Source: Thiomonas delicata (GTDB lineage Bacteria > Pseudomonadota > Gammaproteobacteria > Burkholderiales > Burkholderiaceae_C). From it: a stretch of 64,000 bases of DNA. Positions within the stretch are counted from its first letter, which is position 1; each line of letters opens with the position of its first letter. The notes beneath the pieces were generated by a model. That model searched no databases. It saw nothing but the letters and a program-made list of their open reading frames with translations, and had not been told where the DNA came from. Position numbers and translations under genes: made by a program. Shown piece by piece: positions 52,568-61,694 of this stretch. The DNA lies in contig NZ_LT592170.1 of NCBI RefSeq assembly GCF_900088825.1, positions 352,962 through 416,961 of the forward strand. The letters are read 5' to 3'.

Positions 52568-53704
52568 ATGTCCTCCGCAGCCATCGCCTTCTGGATCTCC
52601 AGCCTCTTCATCGCCTACACCTACGTCGGCTACCCGCTGCTGGTGGCGGCGCTCTCGCGCCTGTGCCGCCGCCATCCCTGCGCGCTGCTGGACGACGCGG
52701 CCCTGCCGCGCGCCACGGTCGTGATGGCCGCCTACAACGAGGGCGCCAGGCTGGCGCAGAAGATCCGCAACCTGCGCGCGCTGGACTATCCGCAGGACAA
52801 GCTCGACATCCTGGTCGTCTCGGACGGCTCCACCGACGGTTGCGCCGACGCCGTGCGCGACATGCCGGGCGTGCGCGTGCTGGCCTATCCGCAGCGGCAG
52901 GGCAAGGCCCATGCGCTGAACCTGGCGCTGGCCGAGGTGAGCACGGAATTCGTCGTGTTCTGCGACGTGCGCCAAGACCTGCAGCCGCAGGCCGCGCGCC
53001 GCCTGATCTCGGACTTCTGCGACGCCGACGTCGGCGCCGTCAGCGGCGAACTCGTGCACCGCCCCGGCGCGACGCAAGCCGGGGCGAGCATCGGCCTGTA
53101 CTGGCGCTACGAGAAATGGATTCGCAAGTCCGAGAGCCGGCTGCATTCCACCGTCGGCGCCACCGGCGCGCTCTACGCCATCCGCACGCGCGACTACCAG
53201 CCGCTGCGGCCCGACACCATCCTCGACGATTTCGAGATCCCCATGCACATCGCGCGCCAGGGCAAGCGCACCCTGCTGGAGAGCCAAGCGCATGTCTACG
53301 ACACCCTGCAAACCCAGTCCGCCGCGGAGCAAAAGCGCAAGATCCGCACCCTCACCGGCAATTTCCAATCGTTCACCAGACATCCCTGGCTGTTCTCGCC
53401 GCTCGACAATCCGGTGTGGTTTCAGTTCATCTCGCACAAGGTGTTCCGGCTGGCCGTGCCCTATGCCCTCGTCGTCGCCCTGCTTTCCAGCGCCATCGCG
53501 CCGGCCATGCCCTACCGCGCCGCGTTTGCGCTGCAGCTCGGCTTCTACCTGCTGGCCGCCGCCGGGCAATGGGCTCCCGCGACCCGGCGCAACAAGCTGG
53601 TCAGCTTCGCCCACGTCTTTTTCGACATGAACGCCGCCGCCGTCGTCGCACTCACGCGCTTTCTGGCCGGCCACGCCAGCGCCAAATGGGAAAAAACCAC
53701 ATGA
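52568..53704 (+). CDS. Membrane-associated family 2 glycosyltransferase
   Basis: 378 residues. An N-terminal membrane helix (about 5-30) precedes a GT2 (GT-A) domain with VVMAAYNEG, VVSDGSTDG, the acidic FCDVRQ block in DxD position, GATGALYAIR, and LDDFEIPMHI. C-terminal hydrophobic segments (about 290-375) anchor it. The layout resembles processive or cellulose-synthase-like family 2 enzymes. It probably adds sugars to the lipid-linked EPS repeat on the cytoplasmic side. Donor sugar is unknown. Confidence 0.85.
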   Translation: MSSAAIAFWISSLFIAYTYVGYPLLVAALSRLCRRHPCALLDDAALPRATVVMAAYNEGARLAQKIRNLRALDYPQDKLDILVVSDGSTDGCADAVRDMPGVRVLAYPQRQGKAHALNLALAEVSTEFVVFCDVRQDLQPQAARRLISDFCDADVGAVSGELVHRPGATQAGASIGLYWRYEKWIRKSESRLHSTVGATGALYAIRTRDYQPLRPDTILDDFEIPMHIARQGKRTLLESQAHVYDTLQTQSAAEQKRKIRTLTGNFQSFTRHPWLFSPLDNPVWFQFISHKVFRLAVPYALVVALLSSAIAPAMPYRAAFALQLGFYLLAAAGQWAPATRRNKLVSFAHVFFDMNAAAVVALTRFLAGHASAKWEKTT

Positions 53705-53780
53705 TCCCTTTGCACGTAGGCCCGGAAATGCACGTCCCTTTCCGCTTGTCTGGAATGGGGAACATGCCAGGGAGTCCTCC

Positions 53781-54566
53781 ATGAATCGCGTGGTCGTGCT
53801 GATGTATCACGCGCTGTATGCCGACGCGCAGGGACTCGACGCCATCGCGGCCGAGGACAGGCCCTACGCCATCTCCACCCGAACCTTCGCCCACCAGCTC
53901 GAACTGCTGCGCGACGCCTCGATTCCGGTGCTCGATCCGGCGCAACTCGAAACCGGCCGGACCGGCGGCAGCGGCGTGATCCTCACCTTCGACGACGGCC
54001 ACGCCAGCAACGCCGAACTCGCCCTGCCTCTGCTGGCCGAACGGGGCATGAGCGCGGCGTTTTTCGTCACCACCGGTTTCATCGGTCAACGCCCGGGATA
54101 TTGCTCGTGGGAACAACTGCGCGCCCTGGCGCGCGCCGGCATGCTGGTGGGCGGGCACGGCCACACCCACCGGTTTCTCAGCGACCTTCCGCCGCCGCAG
54201 ATGCACGACGAACTGCGCCAGTCGCATGCATTGCTGCGCAACGCGCTGCATCAACCCGTCGCCCAGATGTCCTTCCCCGGCGGGCGCCATAACGCCGCCG
54301 TGCTACAAGCTGGGCTGTCGTGCGGTTTCCAAGTCTTCCATGGCTCCGAGGTCGGCATGCTGCGACCTCACGCCCCCTTGGCGGGACAACCCCTGCCGCG
54401 CATCGCCGTGCGGCGCGGGATGCGCGACGCGGCATTCCTCGATTACGCCCTGGCGAGACCAGGCCGCATGCTGCTGGCACGCGGTCTGGCGCAAACCAAG
54501 ACCCTGGCAAAACACATCATCGGCAATGAGCGCTATCACCAACTCTACGCGAAGATCAAAAGCTGA
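53781..54566 (+). CDS. Polysaccharide deacetylase (NodB-like), first of two
   Basis: 261 residues. NodB motifs: LTFDDGHASN (catalytic Asp and metal Asp), GGHGHTHRFLS (metal His), and SFPGGRHN. No signal peptide is apparent. It should remove N- or O-acetyl groups from the polymer or a precursor. The coding end overlaps the putative start of the next gene by 41 bp. The protein is distinct from the deacetylase at 58808-59653. Confidence 0.88.
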   Translation: MNRVVVLMYHALYADAQGLDAIAAEDRPYAISTRTFAHQLELLRDASIPVLDPAQLETGRTGGSGVILTFDDGHASNAELALPLLAERGMSAAFFVTTGFIGQRPGYCSWEQLRALARAGMLVGGHGHTHRFLSDLPPPQMHDELRQSHALLRNALHQPVAQMSFPGGRHNAAVLQAGLSCGFQVFHGSEVGMLRPHAPLAGQPLPRIAVRRGMRDAAFLDYALARPGRMLLARGLAQTKTLAKHIIGNERYHQLYAKIKS

Positions 54567-56037
54567 AGCGCCGCAGCCTGCGGACCCTGGCACCGAGTCC
54601 AGCGACTGGGCCGGCGCGCCGCTGCGCTCCACGCTGCGCCTGCTCGCCGTCCCGGCGGTCTTTGCCATCAGCCTGACCGTCTTCAGGATCCATACCAATG
54701 CCTTCATCCTGTACGGATTCGCGGCCCTCTTCGGATTGCTGCTGCTGGTGCAACTGCGCAAGGGCCCGGAGGCTCTGCTTGCGGTGCTCATCATCTACAT
54801 GCCCCTGGCGCGGCTCTATGCGGCGCGGATCGCGCCCGGGCTCAACGGAACCAATTCGCTCGAACTGCTGTTGATTGCCGTGTGGATCATCAGCGCATAC
54901 AAAAACCAGACCAAACTCTTTAGCCCCTACCCCTTCACCCGCATGGTGAGCCTTTGGCTGGGACTCGCCCTCATCTCCGTCTTCACGGCGATGGCGCGCA
55001 TCGGTCTTCACCCGTTCATCTGGAATTATCTCGAGCCGCTGCGCGGCTTTCTCGATCAGTTCATCATTTTTTTCCTGTTCGTCAACGTCATCCGCGACAA
55101 GAACATGGCGCGGAGGCTGATCGTTTACATGATGGTTTCGGCCGCGATCATCTATGTGTTCGGCCTGCATGAATGGTGGGAAACGCGCAATTACGCCAGT
55201 ATCGAAAAGTCGCGCCTGCTGGGACCCGTGGGACAACCGAACGACTTCGCGGCCCAGGTCATTTACGCCTTCGCCCCGATCCTGGCCTATGGGGCGTATT
55301 ACTTTCCGCGCTGGAAATCGCTGCGCCTGGCGCCGCTTGTGCTGGTGGGCCTGCGGGTGCTCCTCGCCGCGTTTTCGCGCGGCGCCTATCTGGCGTTCGC
55401 CATGGAGTTGATGACCCTGTCTTTCGTCAAGAGCAAGAAATTCCTCGTGCTCGTCCTGCTGGTGCTGGGCACGATCTATTTTTTCATTCCGGAGCTCGTG
55501 CCGAACTCCATGAAGGCGCGCGTCGAGCAGACCTACACCGACCGCACGCCGGGCGCCGAAATCGATAAAAGCGCCGACTCGCGCCTCATCCTCTGGAACG
55601 CCGCCATCACGATGTCGCTCGAAAGCCCGCTTCTGGGCAAGGGTTTCGATCAGTTTTCCAGCTTGGTCCCGAGCTACGTTTCCGGCTACTACAGCGGCGT
55701 GACGGGCGGCGCGACCGACAACCAGAACATGTTCCTCTATGCCGCGTCGAACATGGGCATCCCCAGCCTGCTGACGCTGCTGGCCATCCTCGCCGCCCTG
55801 GTCTGGCGCAGCTGGGGGCTCTACCGCCGCGGGACTTGTGACATCGATCGCATCATCGGCCTGGGCGCGGTCGCCATCGTCGCCGGGTTGGTTGGCGTCA
55901 ACATGTTCGGCACCCATGTCATCGATACCTCGGTGGACGGATTTTTCTGGGTCTATCTCGCCATCGTCGCGCGTCTGCTGCCCCCGGCGGCTCAGCCCAC
56001 ATCTGCGAAGAACAAACATGCCCCACGCCGACGCTGA
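54526..56037 (+). CDS. O-antigen ligase / polymerase (Wzy-like) family protein
   Basis: About 503 residues if it starts at ATG 54526, the only suitable ATG; the start is uncertain because it overlaps the deacetylase gene. It has ten or more membrane helices and a large periplasmic loop near residues 290-400. The Wzy_C-type block includes AAFSRGAYLAF and TDNQNMFLYAASNMGIPSLL. It probably polymerises or ligates lipid-linked repeats at the periplasmic face. Its end overlaps the following GT4 start by 20 bp, indicating tight coupling in the operon. Confidence 0.85.
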   Translation: MSAITNSTRRSKAEAPQPADPGTESSDWAGAPLRSTLRLLAVPAVFAISLTVFRIHTNAFILYGFAALFGLLLLVQLRKGPEALLAVLIIYMPLARLYAARIAPGLNGTNSLELLLIAVWIISAYKNQTKLFSPYPFTRMVSLWLGLALISVFTAMARIGLHPFIWNYLEPLRGFLDQFIIFFLFVNVIRDKNMARRLIVYMMVSAAIIYVFGLHEWWETRNYASIEKSRLLGPVGQPNDFAAQVIYAFAPILAYGAYYFPRWKSLRLAPLVLVGLRVLLAAFSRGAYLAFAMELMTLSFVKSKKFLVLVLLVLGTIYFFIPELVPNSMKARVEQTYTDRTPGAEIDKSADSRLILWNAAITMSLESPLLGKGFDQFSSLVPSYVSGYYSGVTGGATDNQNMFLYAASNMGIPSLLTLLAILAALVWRSWGLYRRGTCDIDRIIGLGAVAIVAGLVGVNMFGTHVIDTSVDGFFWVYLAIVARLLPPAAQPTSAKNKHAPRRR

Positions 56038-56330
56038 CTCTCCGCTGGTCGTCCACATGATCGACGAATTGCCGCGCGACGGCGCCGAGATGCTGTTGCT
56101 CGACCTGATGCGGCACCGCGAGCCCGGGTTCCGCTATGCCGTGGTTTGCATCATCCGCGGCGGCCCGCTCGAGGAGGAGTTCGCCCGCATCGGCATTCCC
56201 GTAATCATTTTCGGCCGGCGCGGCAAGCTCGATGTCTCGCTGGTACTGCGGCTCGCATCCTGGTTGCGGCGCAACCAGGCGGCCATCGTGCACACCCACT
56301 TGTTCACAGCCGACACTTATGGCCGGCTAG
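56018..56330 (+). pseudogene. GT4 glycosyltransferase gene, 5' part (split by IS1182)
   Basis: ATG 56018 starts MPHADADSPLVVHMIDELPR and the first Rossmann domain continues to VHTHLFTADTYGRL, where the IS1182-family element begins. The reading frame joins exactly to 57943 when the IS and one CTAG copy are removed. The complete product would be about 379 residues. Confidence 0.88.
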
Positions 56331-57942
56331 GAGACCGTCGGACTTAAGCCCGAGGGGCGGGTGGCGGCGGCGAGCGGCGCGGTTTTTGCGTGACCCGGCA
56401 CGCCGCCAGCGTCTTCATCACTTGCACAGGCTCCTGGGCGGCCCGTTGGGGCGCGTAGCAGGTCGTGCGGTGGGGCGTGATCTGGGCGCACTTCCCCCTT
56501 TGCTCGTCACCTGGCGCGCAGCACATGCATGCGCTTGATGTTCCAGGCCATGGTCACGAGGTTCCACTCGCCTTGCGCCTTGTGCAGTCCGCGCATGCTC
56601 ATCTGACGCCAGCCCATGACGTGCTTGATGATGCCGAACACGGGCTCGACGGTCTGCTTGCGCAGTTTGTACAGCGCCCGGCCTGCCTGTGTGGACAGGC
56701 GGTGGGCCATGTTGGCGACCGGCTCCGCAGTTCGCGGCGCGTCGGGGTCGGGCCCAAACCGTTCGGCCAGTGGCACGTGATGCGACTCGCGCTTCATCGC
56801 CAGCAGCGGCTCGATTCCCGCCTGCACGCAGGCGACCACGTTCGCCTGGCTGCAAAAGCCGTTGTCGGCGACCAGGGTCTGCACGGTGCCCAGCGCCTCG
56901 GGCAACGCCGCTATCTGCTCCAGCGTGGGCACCACTTCGCGCTTGTCATTGCAGGACTGCGTGACGTGCGCGGTGACCACCATCATCGTCTCGATGTCCA
57001 CGCCGGCTTGGGCGTTGTAGCTCTGCTCGAAGCCGCCGCCGGACACCGGCATGATGCGCGACTCCTCGTCCGTCAGGTTGACCTGGTCGCCGTCCTGGGG
57101 ACCGGCCTGGGGCGGCTCGGGATCCCGCCCGCGCGGCTTCTTGCCAGCCTCGCGCTGGGCGCGGCGCTTGGCCTCTTTGGCCTCAAACTCCTGCTGCTCC
57201 GCCTTGAATCGTTCGGCGGCGCGTTGCGCAATCTTGGCCTTGGCCTGCGCGATGGCGCGCAGACGGTCCTCGCGGCGGGCAATCTCGGCGGGCACATCCA
57301 TGCCATCGGGCGCGCTGGATCCATCATCCTTCTCCGCCCGCGCCAACAGGTCCTGGACTTCCTGGCGCAACTGCGCCTCGATCTTGTTGGCATGACCCCA
57401 CGACAGCGCCTTGTGCTTGCTCGCGTTGGCTCCAATCTTGGTGCCGTCCAGCGCAATGTGACCGAGCTTGAGTAACTTCATCTCGCGCGCCAGCACCAGC
57501 ACCTGCACGAACAGCGCCTCGATCTCCTTCAGAAAGCGCCGACGGAACGTCGCCAGCGTGTCGTGATCGGGATGCGTATTGGCCGCCACAAAGCGGAACG
57601 CCACCGAGTCGTAGGTCGCGCGTTCGATCTTGCGGCTCGAATGCACCCCGTTGGCATACCCGTAGATCAGCAGCCCCAGCAGCACCGCAGGGTGATGCGC
57701 GGCAGAGCCACGGCCCGCGTACTGCTTGACCAGATCGTCCAGATCAAGCCGATCAATCACTTCGACCACAAAGCGCGCAAGGTGATCACTGGGCAACCAC
57801 TCGTCCACCGAAGGCGGCAGAAGGTAGGCCGTGTCTCGATCAACACAAACAAAGCGGCTCATCGCGAGGAACTCCTCAATGCACTGTCGCCATTGTCTCG
57901 GATTGATCCATCAGGCGTAAGCCTGGAAAGTCCGACAGCCTC
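56331..57942 (-). mobile_element. IS1182-family insertion sequence, complete
   Basis: 1,612 bp. Imperfect 15-bp terminal repeats (GAGACCGTCGGACTT at 56331-56345 against GAGGCTGTCGGACTT as complement of 57928-57942; 13 of 15 match). The 4-bp target duplication CTAG lies at 56327-56330 and 57943-57946. It carries one intact leftward transposase gene and splits a GT4 glycosyltransferase gene. Confidence 0.92.
56507..57862 (-). CDS. IS1182-family transposase
   Basis: 451 residues. The N-terminal DUF772-like region (LLPPSVDEWLPSDHLARFVVEVIDRLDL ... LLGLLIYGYANGVHSSRKIE-type blocks) is followed by LGHIALDGTKIGANAS, containing the first catalytic Asp. A charged coiled-coil insertion lies at about 175-255. 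The second Asp is in TLVADNGFCSQ, and the C-terminal YKLRKQTVEPVFGIIKHVMGWRQ carries the catalytic Glu. This layout is typical of IS1182. The frame is intact. Confidence 0.93.
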   Translation of the reverse strand: MSRFVCVDRDTAYLLPPSVDEWLPSDHLARFVVEVIDRLDLDDLVKQYAGRGSAAHHPAVLLGLLIYGYANGVHSSRKIERATYDSVAFRFVAANTHPDHDTLATFRRRFLKEIEALFVQVLVLAREMKLLKLGHIALDGTKIGANASKHKALSWGHANKIEAQLRQEVQDLLARAEKDDGSSAPDGMDVPAEIARREDRLRAIAQAKAKIAQRAAERFKAEQQEFEAKEAKRRAQREAGKKPRGRDPEPPQAGPQDGDQVNLTDEESRIMPVSGGGFEQSYNAQAGVDIETMMVVTAHVTQSCNDKREVVPTLEQIAALPEALGTVQTLVADNGFCSQANVVACVQAGIEPLLAMKRESHHVPLAERFGPDPDAPRTAEPVANMAHRLSTQAGRALYKLRKQTVEPVFGIIKHVMGWRQMSMRGLHKAQGEWNLVTMAWNIKRMHVLRAR

Positions 57943-58773
57943 CTAGCGGCGAAACTCGCCGGCGTGCCTGTGGTGTTCTCCACCGTGCACAACATCGTCA
58001 ACCCCTGGAAGGGCGGTTTCCGCAAGGGCATCGACCGGCTGTTCGCCCGCCTGAGCACCCGCGTCATCGGCTGCAGCGAGGAAGTCACGCAGGCCCTGGC
58101 CACGCGCGACGGCATTCCGGCCGAGCGCCTGATGGCGATCCCCAACGGCATCGATCTCAGGAAGTTCGCGCAGGTTTCCGGCGAAGGCGTGCGCGCCGAA
58201 TTCGGTCTTCCCGCCGATCGCCCCCTCCTCGGCGTGGTGGGCCGGCTCCACCCGCAAAAGGGCCACGAAGACCTGTTCCGCGCCCTCGCGACCATGCCGC
58301 AAGCCCGCGCCGGAGAGGTGTCTTGCCTGGTGGTCGGCACCGGCGAGCTGCAGGACGCGCTGCACGCCATGGTCCGGCAGATGGGGCTCGAGCCTTGCGT
58401 CGTCTTCACCGGCATGCGCACCGACGTGCCGCGCCTGGTCGCGGCGCTCGACGTCTTCGTCATGCCCTCGCGCTGGGAAGGCCTGCCCATCGCCCTGCTG
58501 GAAGCCATGGCCAGCGCCAAACCGGTGATCTGCACGCGGGTCGGCGGCATACCCGACGTGGTGCGCGACGGCGACAACGGCCTGCTGGTCGACGCCTCCG
58601 ATCCCGCGCAACTGCAGCAGCGCATCGCGCAGCTGCTGGACAGCCCGGACGAAAGAACGCGGCTGGGTCTGCGCGCACGGGACACGGTGATCGAGCGCTT
58701 CGACGTCACGCGAACCGCCGCGGCCTACAACAACCTGCACAGGCAAGCGCTCGGCCTGGCCCCCGCCGCATGA
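57943..58773 (+). pseudogene. GT4 glycosyltransferase gene, 3' part (split by IS1182)
   Basis: Continues in frame from 56330 as LAAKLAGVPVVFSTVHNIV and holds the donor-binding domain: GVVGRLHPQKGHEDL, and the E-x7-E motif in PSRWEGLPIALLEAMASAKPV. The missing N-terminal Rossmann domain means this fragment alone (start GTG 57964 possible) cannot be a normal GT4 enzyme. There is no other sign of decay, so the disruption is recent and reversible by excision. Donor and acceptor unknown. Confidence 0.85.
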
Positions 58774-58807
58774 GGGCGGCGACCCCGCACAAGGAAACCA
58801 CCACGCC

Positions 58808-59653
58808 ATGAGACGCCTGCTCGCCACCGCCATGTGGCCCTACGCCAAGCTCGCCGGCGCGCTGCGGCCGGGCCTGCGCATCCTGATGTACCACCGTGTC
58901 GCCGATGGACAGGGCTACGATCAGCTCACGGTGTCGTCCGCGCGCTTCGAACGCCAGATGCGCCACCTCGCCGCGCACGCGCACGTGGTCAGCCTGGCCG
59001 ACGGCTTGGCGGCGCTGCGCGCCGGCCGTCTGCGCCGGCCGCTGGTGGCGGTGACGTTCGACGACGGCTATCTGGACAACCTCACCCACGCCGCGCCCAT
59101 CCTGGCGCGTCACGGCATCCCGGCGACGATCTTCGTCACCACGCGCTTTTGCGACCAGACCCTGAGCCATCCCCGCTACGGACAAGCCACCCAGCGCCTG
59201 CACCTGAACTGGGACGAAGTGGCGCAGCTCGCGGCGATGCCGGGCATCACCATCGGCTCGCACACCGTGAGCCATCCCTATCTGCCGACGCTGGACGAAG
59301 CGCAGGCGCGGCATGAGATCGCGGAGAGCCGGCGCCAGATCGAGGTCCATCTCGGGAAGCCGGCGGATTATTTCTGCTACCCGTCCGGCGACCTGGGCGC
59401 GCGCGAGCGCCGCTTGGTGCAGCAGGCCGGCTATGCCGCGGCCGTCAGCGTGGCGCCGGGCGCCAACCATGCCGGCGTCGATGTGCTGCAACTCAAGCGC
59501 ACCGAGATGACCGACCGCGACGACGCCTTCGACCTCGCACTCAAACTCGCGGGCGCCTTCGACCCGATGCACCGCCTGCTTCACGCGCGCAGGCAGCGCC
59601 GGTTCGCGCAGCGCCATGCCAAACCCAGTTCCCCCATGCCCATCGAGCCATGA
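58808..59653 (+). CDS. Polysaccharide deacetylase (NodB-like), second
   Basis: 281 residues. Motifs: ILMYHRVADGQGYDQLTVS, VTFDDGYLDN (catalytic Asp), GSHTVSHPYL (metal His pair) and FCYPSGDLG. No clear signal peptide, although the first helix is hydrophobic. It follows the split GT4 gene by 34 bp and overlaps the next GT4 gene by four bases. Because it lies downstream of the IS1182 element, its transcription may be affected by polarity. Confidence 0.88.
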   Translation: MRRLLATAMWPYAKLAGALRPGLRILMYHRVADGQGYDQLTVSSARFERQMRHLAAHAHVVSLADGLAALRAGRLRRPLVAVTFDDGYLDNLTHAAPILARHGIPATIFVTTRFCDQTLSHPRYGQATQRLHLNWDEVAQLAAMPGITIGSHTVSHPYLPTLDEAQARHEIAESRRQIEVHLGKPADYFCYPSGDLGARERRLVQQAGYAAAVSVAPGANHAGVDVLQLKRTEMTDRDDAFDLALKLAGAFDPMHRLLHARRQRRFAQRHAKPSSPMPIEP

Positions 59654-60780
59654 AAATCCTCTACTTGATGACCGAGCCCTTCGGCATCGGCGGCGTGCAG
59701 ACCGACATCCTGACCCTGACCGAGGACCTCAGCGCCAAGGGCCACGTGGTGTACGTGGCCACGACCGAGGGCGTGCTGCTCGCGGAGTTGATTGCCAAAG
59801 GGGCGCGGCACGTGGACATCGACTTCCATTTCAGCGATGCGAAAAAACTGCTCGGCGCGATCCGCCAGCTGCGCCGCGTGGTGCGCGAGCAGGGCATCGA
59901 ACTCATCGCGCCGCAATCGGTGCGCTCGTCGATCGCCGCCTACATCGCCCTGCGGCTGATTCCCCACGGCTACCGTGTGCGGGCCACGCGCCGGCGCCCG
60001 CCCATCGTCACCACCATTCACAACATCCACAACCCGAAGAATTTCCAGTACGCTGGCAAGATCCTGCGCACCTGCGCCGACTTCGTCATCTTCGAGTCGC
60101 ACTACGAACGCAACCGCCTGCTCGACAACGGGCTGCATCCGGAGAAATCCGCGGTCATCCACAGCGGCATCGACCTGTCCAAGCTGTCCAGCCCCAGCCG
60201 CGCGGAGCAGTTCGCGGCGCAGTACGGCATCGACCCGGCCGAGCATTTCGTCTACGGCATCGTCGCCCGGCTGTCCGAGGAAAAAGGGCATTGCTATCTG
60301 GTGGACGCCTTCGCCCGCGTGGCGCAAACCCAGCCGCAGGCGCGGCTGATGGTCGTCGGCGACGGCCCGCTGCTCGACGCGGTGCAGCGGCAGGTCGCCG
60401 CCCTGGGTCTGCACGGCCGGGTCATTTTCACCGGCATGCAGCGCGACATCGCCTCGCACCTGGCGCTGTTCGACGTGTTCGTGCTGTCGTCCACGCGCGA
60501 GTCGTTTCCGCTGTCCGCCCGCGAGGCCATGGCCGCCGGGCGCGCGGTGATCGCGCCGCGCATCGGCGGCTGCCCCGAGGTCGTCGATGACAACGTCACC
60601 GGCCTGCTGTTCGAAGCCGCCAACGTGGACGATCTTGCTGCGAAAATGACCGCCTTGAGCGACCGCCGGATCAGCACGTCGATGGGACAGGCCGGGCGCC
60701 AGCGCTCCGAACGCCTGTTCTCGCGCGAGTCATGGGTGAACGGCGACGAGAAAATCTACCTTGAATGGGCGGCGGGTTGA
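59650..60780 (+). CDS. Family 4 glycosyltransferase
   Basis: 376 residues starting ATGA-coupled to the deacetylase gene. GT-B fold: N-terminal glycine-rich loop FGIGGVQTDILTL near residue 10, acceptor domain to about 180, then donor domain with GIVARLSEEKGHCYLVDAF and the E-x7-E motif in SSTRESFPLSAREAMAAGRAV. It probably transfers a sugar to the EPS repeat unit at the inner membrane. Compared with the two other GT4 genes here it has a distinct acceptor domain, so each likely makes a different linkage. Confidence 0.88.
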   Translation: MKILYLMTEPFGIGGVQTDILTLTEDLSAKGHVVYVATTEGVLLAELIAKGARHVDIDFHFSDAKKLLGAIRQLRRVVREQGIELIAPQSVRSSIAAYIALRLIPHGYRVRATRRRPPIVTTIHNIHNPKNFQYAGKILRTCADFVIFESHYERNRLLDNGLHPEKSAVIHSGIDLSKLSSPSRAEQFAAQYGIDPAEHFVYGIVARLSEEKGHCYLVDAFARVAQTQPQARLMVVGDGPLLDAVQRQVAALGLHGRVIFTGMQRDIASHLALFDVFVLSSTRESFPLSAREAMAAGRAVIAPRIGGCPEVVDDNVTGLLFEAANVDDLAAKMTALSDRRISTSMGQAGRQRSERLFSRESWVNGDEKIYLEWAAG

Positions 60781-60872
60781 AAGGCGCGTGCCGCGCCGCA
60801 CGCACCGACTCCGCGTTCCGCCATCGTCGACATCCGGCACGGGCATGTCCTCCTGCCGCCACCTCCTGATGC

Positions 60873-61637
60873 TTGCCCTTGAAAACCTGGATCGAACTCC
60901 TCATCGCCCCTGTCTCCGTCATCACTTGGGGATTGCTCATCCTCGCCTTGCTGACGTTCTGGAAATCGCGCGACTGGCTTCTGCGAGGCTTTGCGCTGGC
61001 CCTGGCGGCATTGGCCTTCGCACTGACCATTCCGCTCACGGCCAATGAGGCATTGGGGGCGCTGGAAGCAGCCGCCCGCCGCGACGCCGCCTGCGGTCCG
61101 CCGCCGCCAGGAAGCATCATCATCGTGCTGGCCGGCGGCATCTACGGCGAACCGCCGAAGGTGACGGATTTCTCCGATCTCAAGCAGGAAAGCATCCGGC
61201 GCCTGATGTCGGCGGCCATGCTCGCGCTGCGCACGCCCGGCAGCCGGCTGCTGATCTCGGGCGGCGCAGGCGGCCGATACCGCGAGGCCGACATCATGGG
61301 CGCCCTGGCCCGGCAGATGGGCTTTCCGGCCTCGCGCATCATGCTCGACCGCACCTCGCGCACCACCTACCAGAGCGCGCGCAACGTGGCCGCGATGCTG
61401 GCCGGCGACCGTCAAGCGCCGCGCTACCTGCTGACCTCGGCCTACCACATGCCCAGGGCCTTGATGGCCTTTCGCGACAGCGGCCAGCAGGTCTGCGCCC
61501 TGCCGGTGGATTTCAGGGCCATCGAGATGCCTCCCTACGAAATGCTGACGCCGCAACTCAGCGCCCTGGGCAAGATGACCGAGGCCCTGCACGAGTTCAT
61601 CGGCATCGTGTTCTACCGCCTCGTCAAGTTTTCATGA
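60873..61637 (+). CDS. YdcF/ElyC-family (DUF218) membrane protein
   Basis: About 254 residues. The start is TTG 60873 or TTG 60879; no in-frame ATG precedes the first membrane helix, and an ATG at 60869 is out of frame. Two N-terminal membrane helices (about 8-55) precede the DUF218 domain with IIVLAGGIYGE, LLISGGAGGRYREADIMGALA, DRTSRTTYQSARNV and LTSAYHMPRALMAF. Relatives such as ElyC and SanA affect envelope or undecaprenyl-linked polymer metabolism. Position inside the EPS gene run fits that. No exact reaction is known. Confidence 0.82.
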   Translation: MPLKTWIELLIAPVSVITWGLLILALLTFWKSRDWLLRGFALALAALAFALTIPLTANEALGALEAAARRDAACGPPPPGSIIIVLAGGIYGEPPKVTDFSDLKQESIRRLMSAAMLALRTPGSRLLISGGAGGRYREADIMGALARQMGFPASRIMLDRTSRTTYQSARNVAAMLAGDRQAPRYLLTSAYHMPRALMAFRDSGQQVCALPVDFRAIEMPPYEMLTPQLSALGKMTEALHEFIGIVFYRLVKFS

Positions 61638-61694
61638 CACCCGATCGTGGGATGGGCGCTGTCATGCCGCCTCGGTAGGCTCCAGGTCTCGCCC

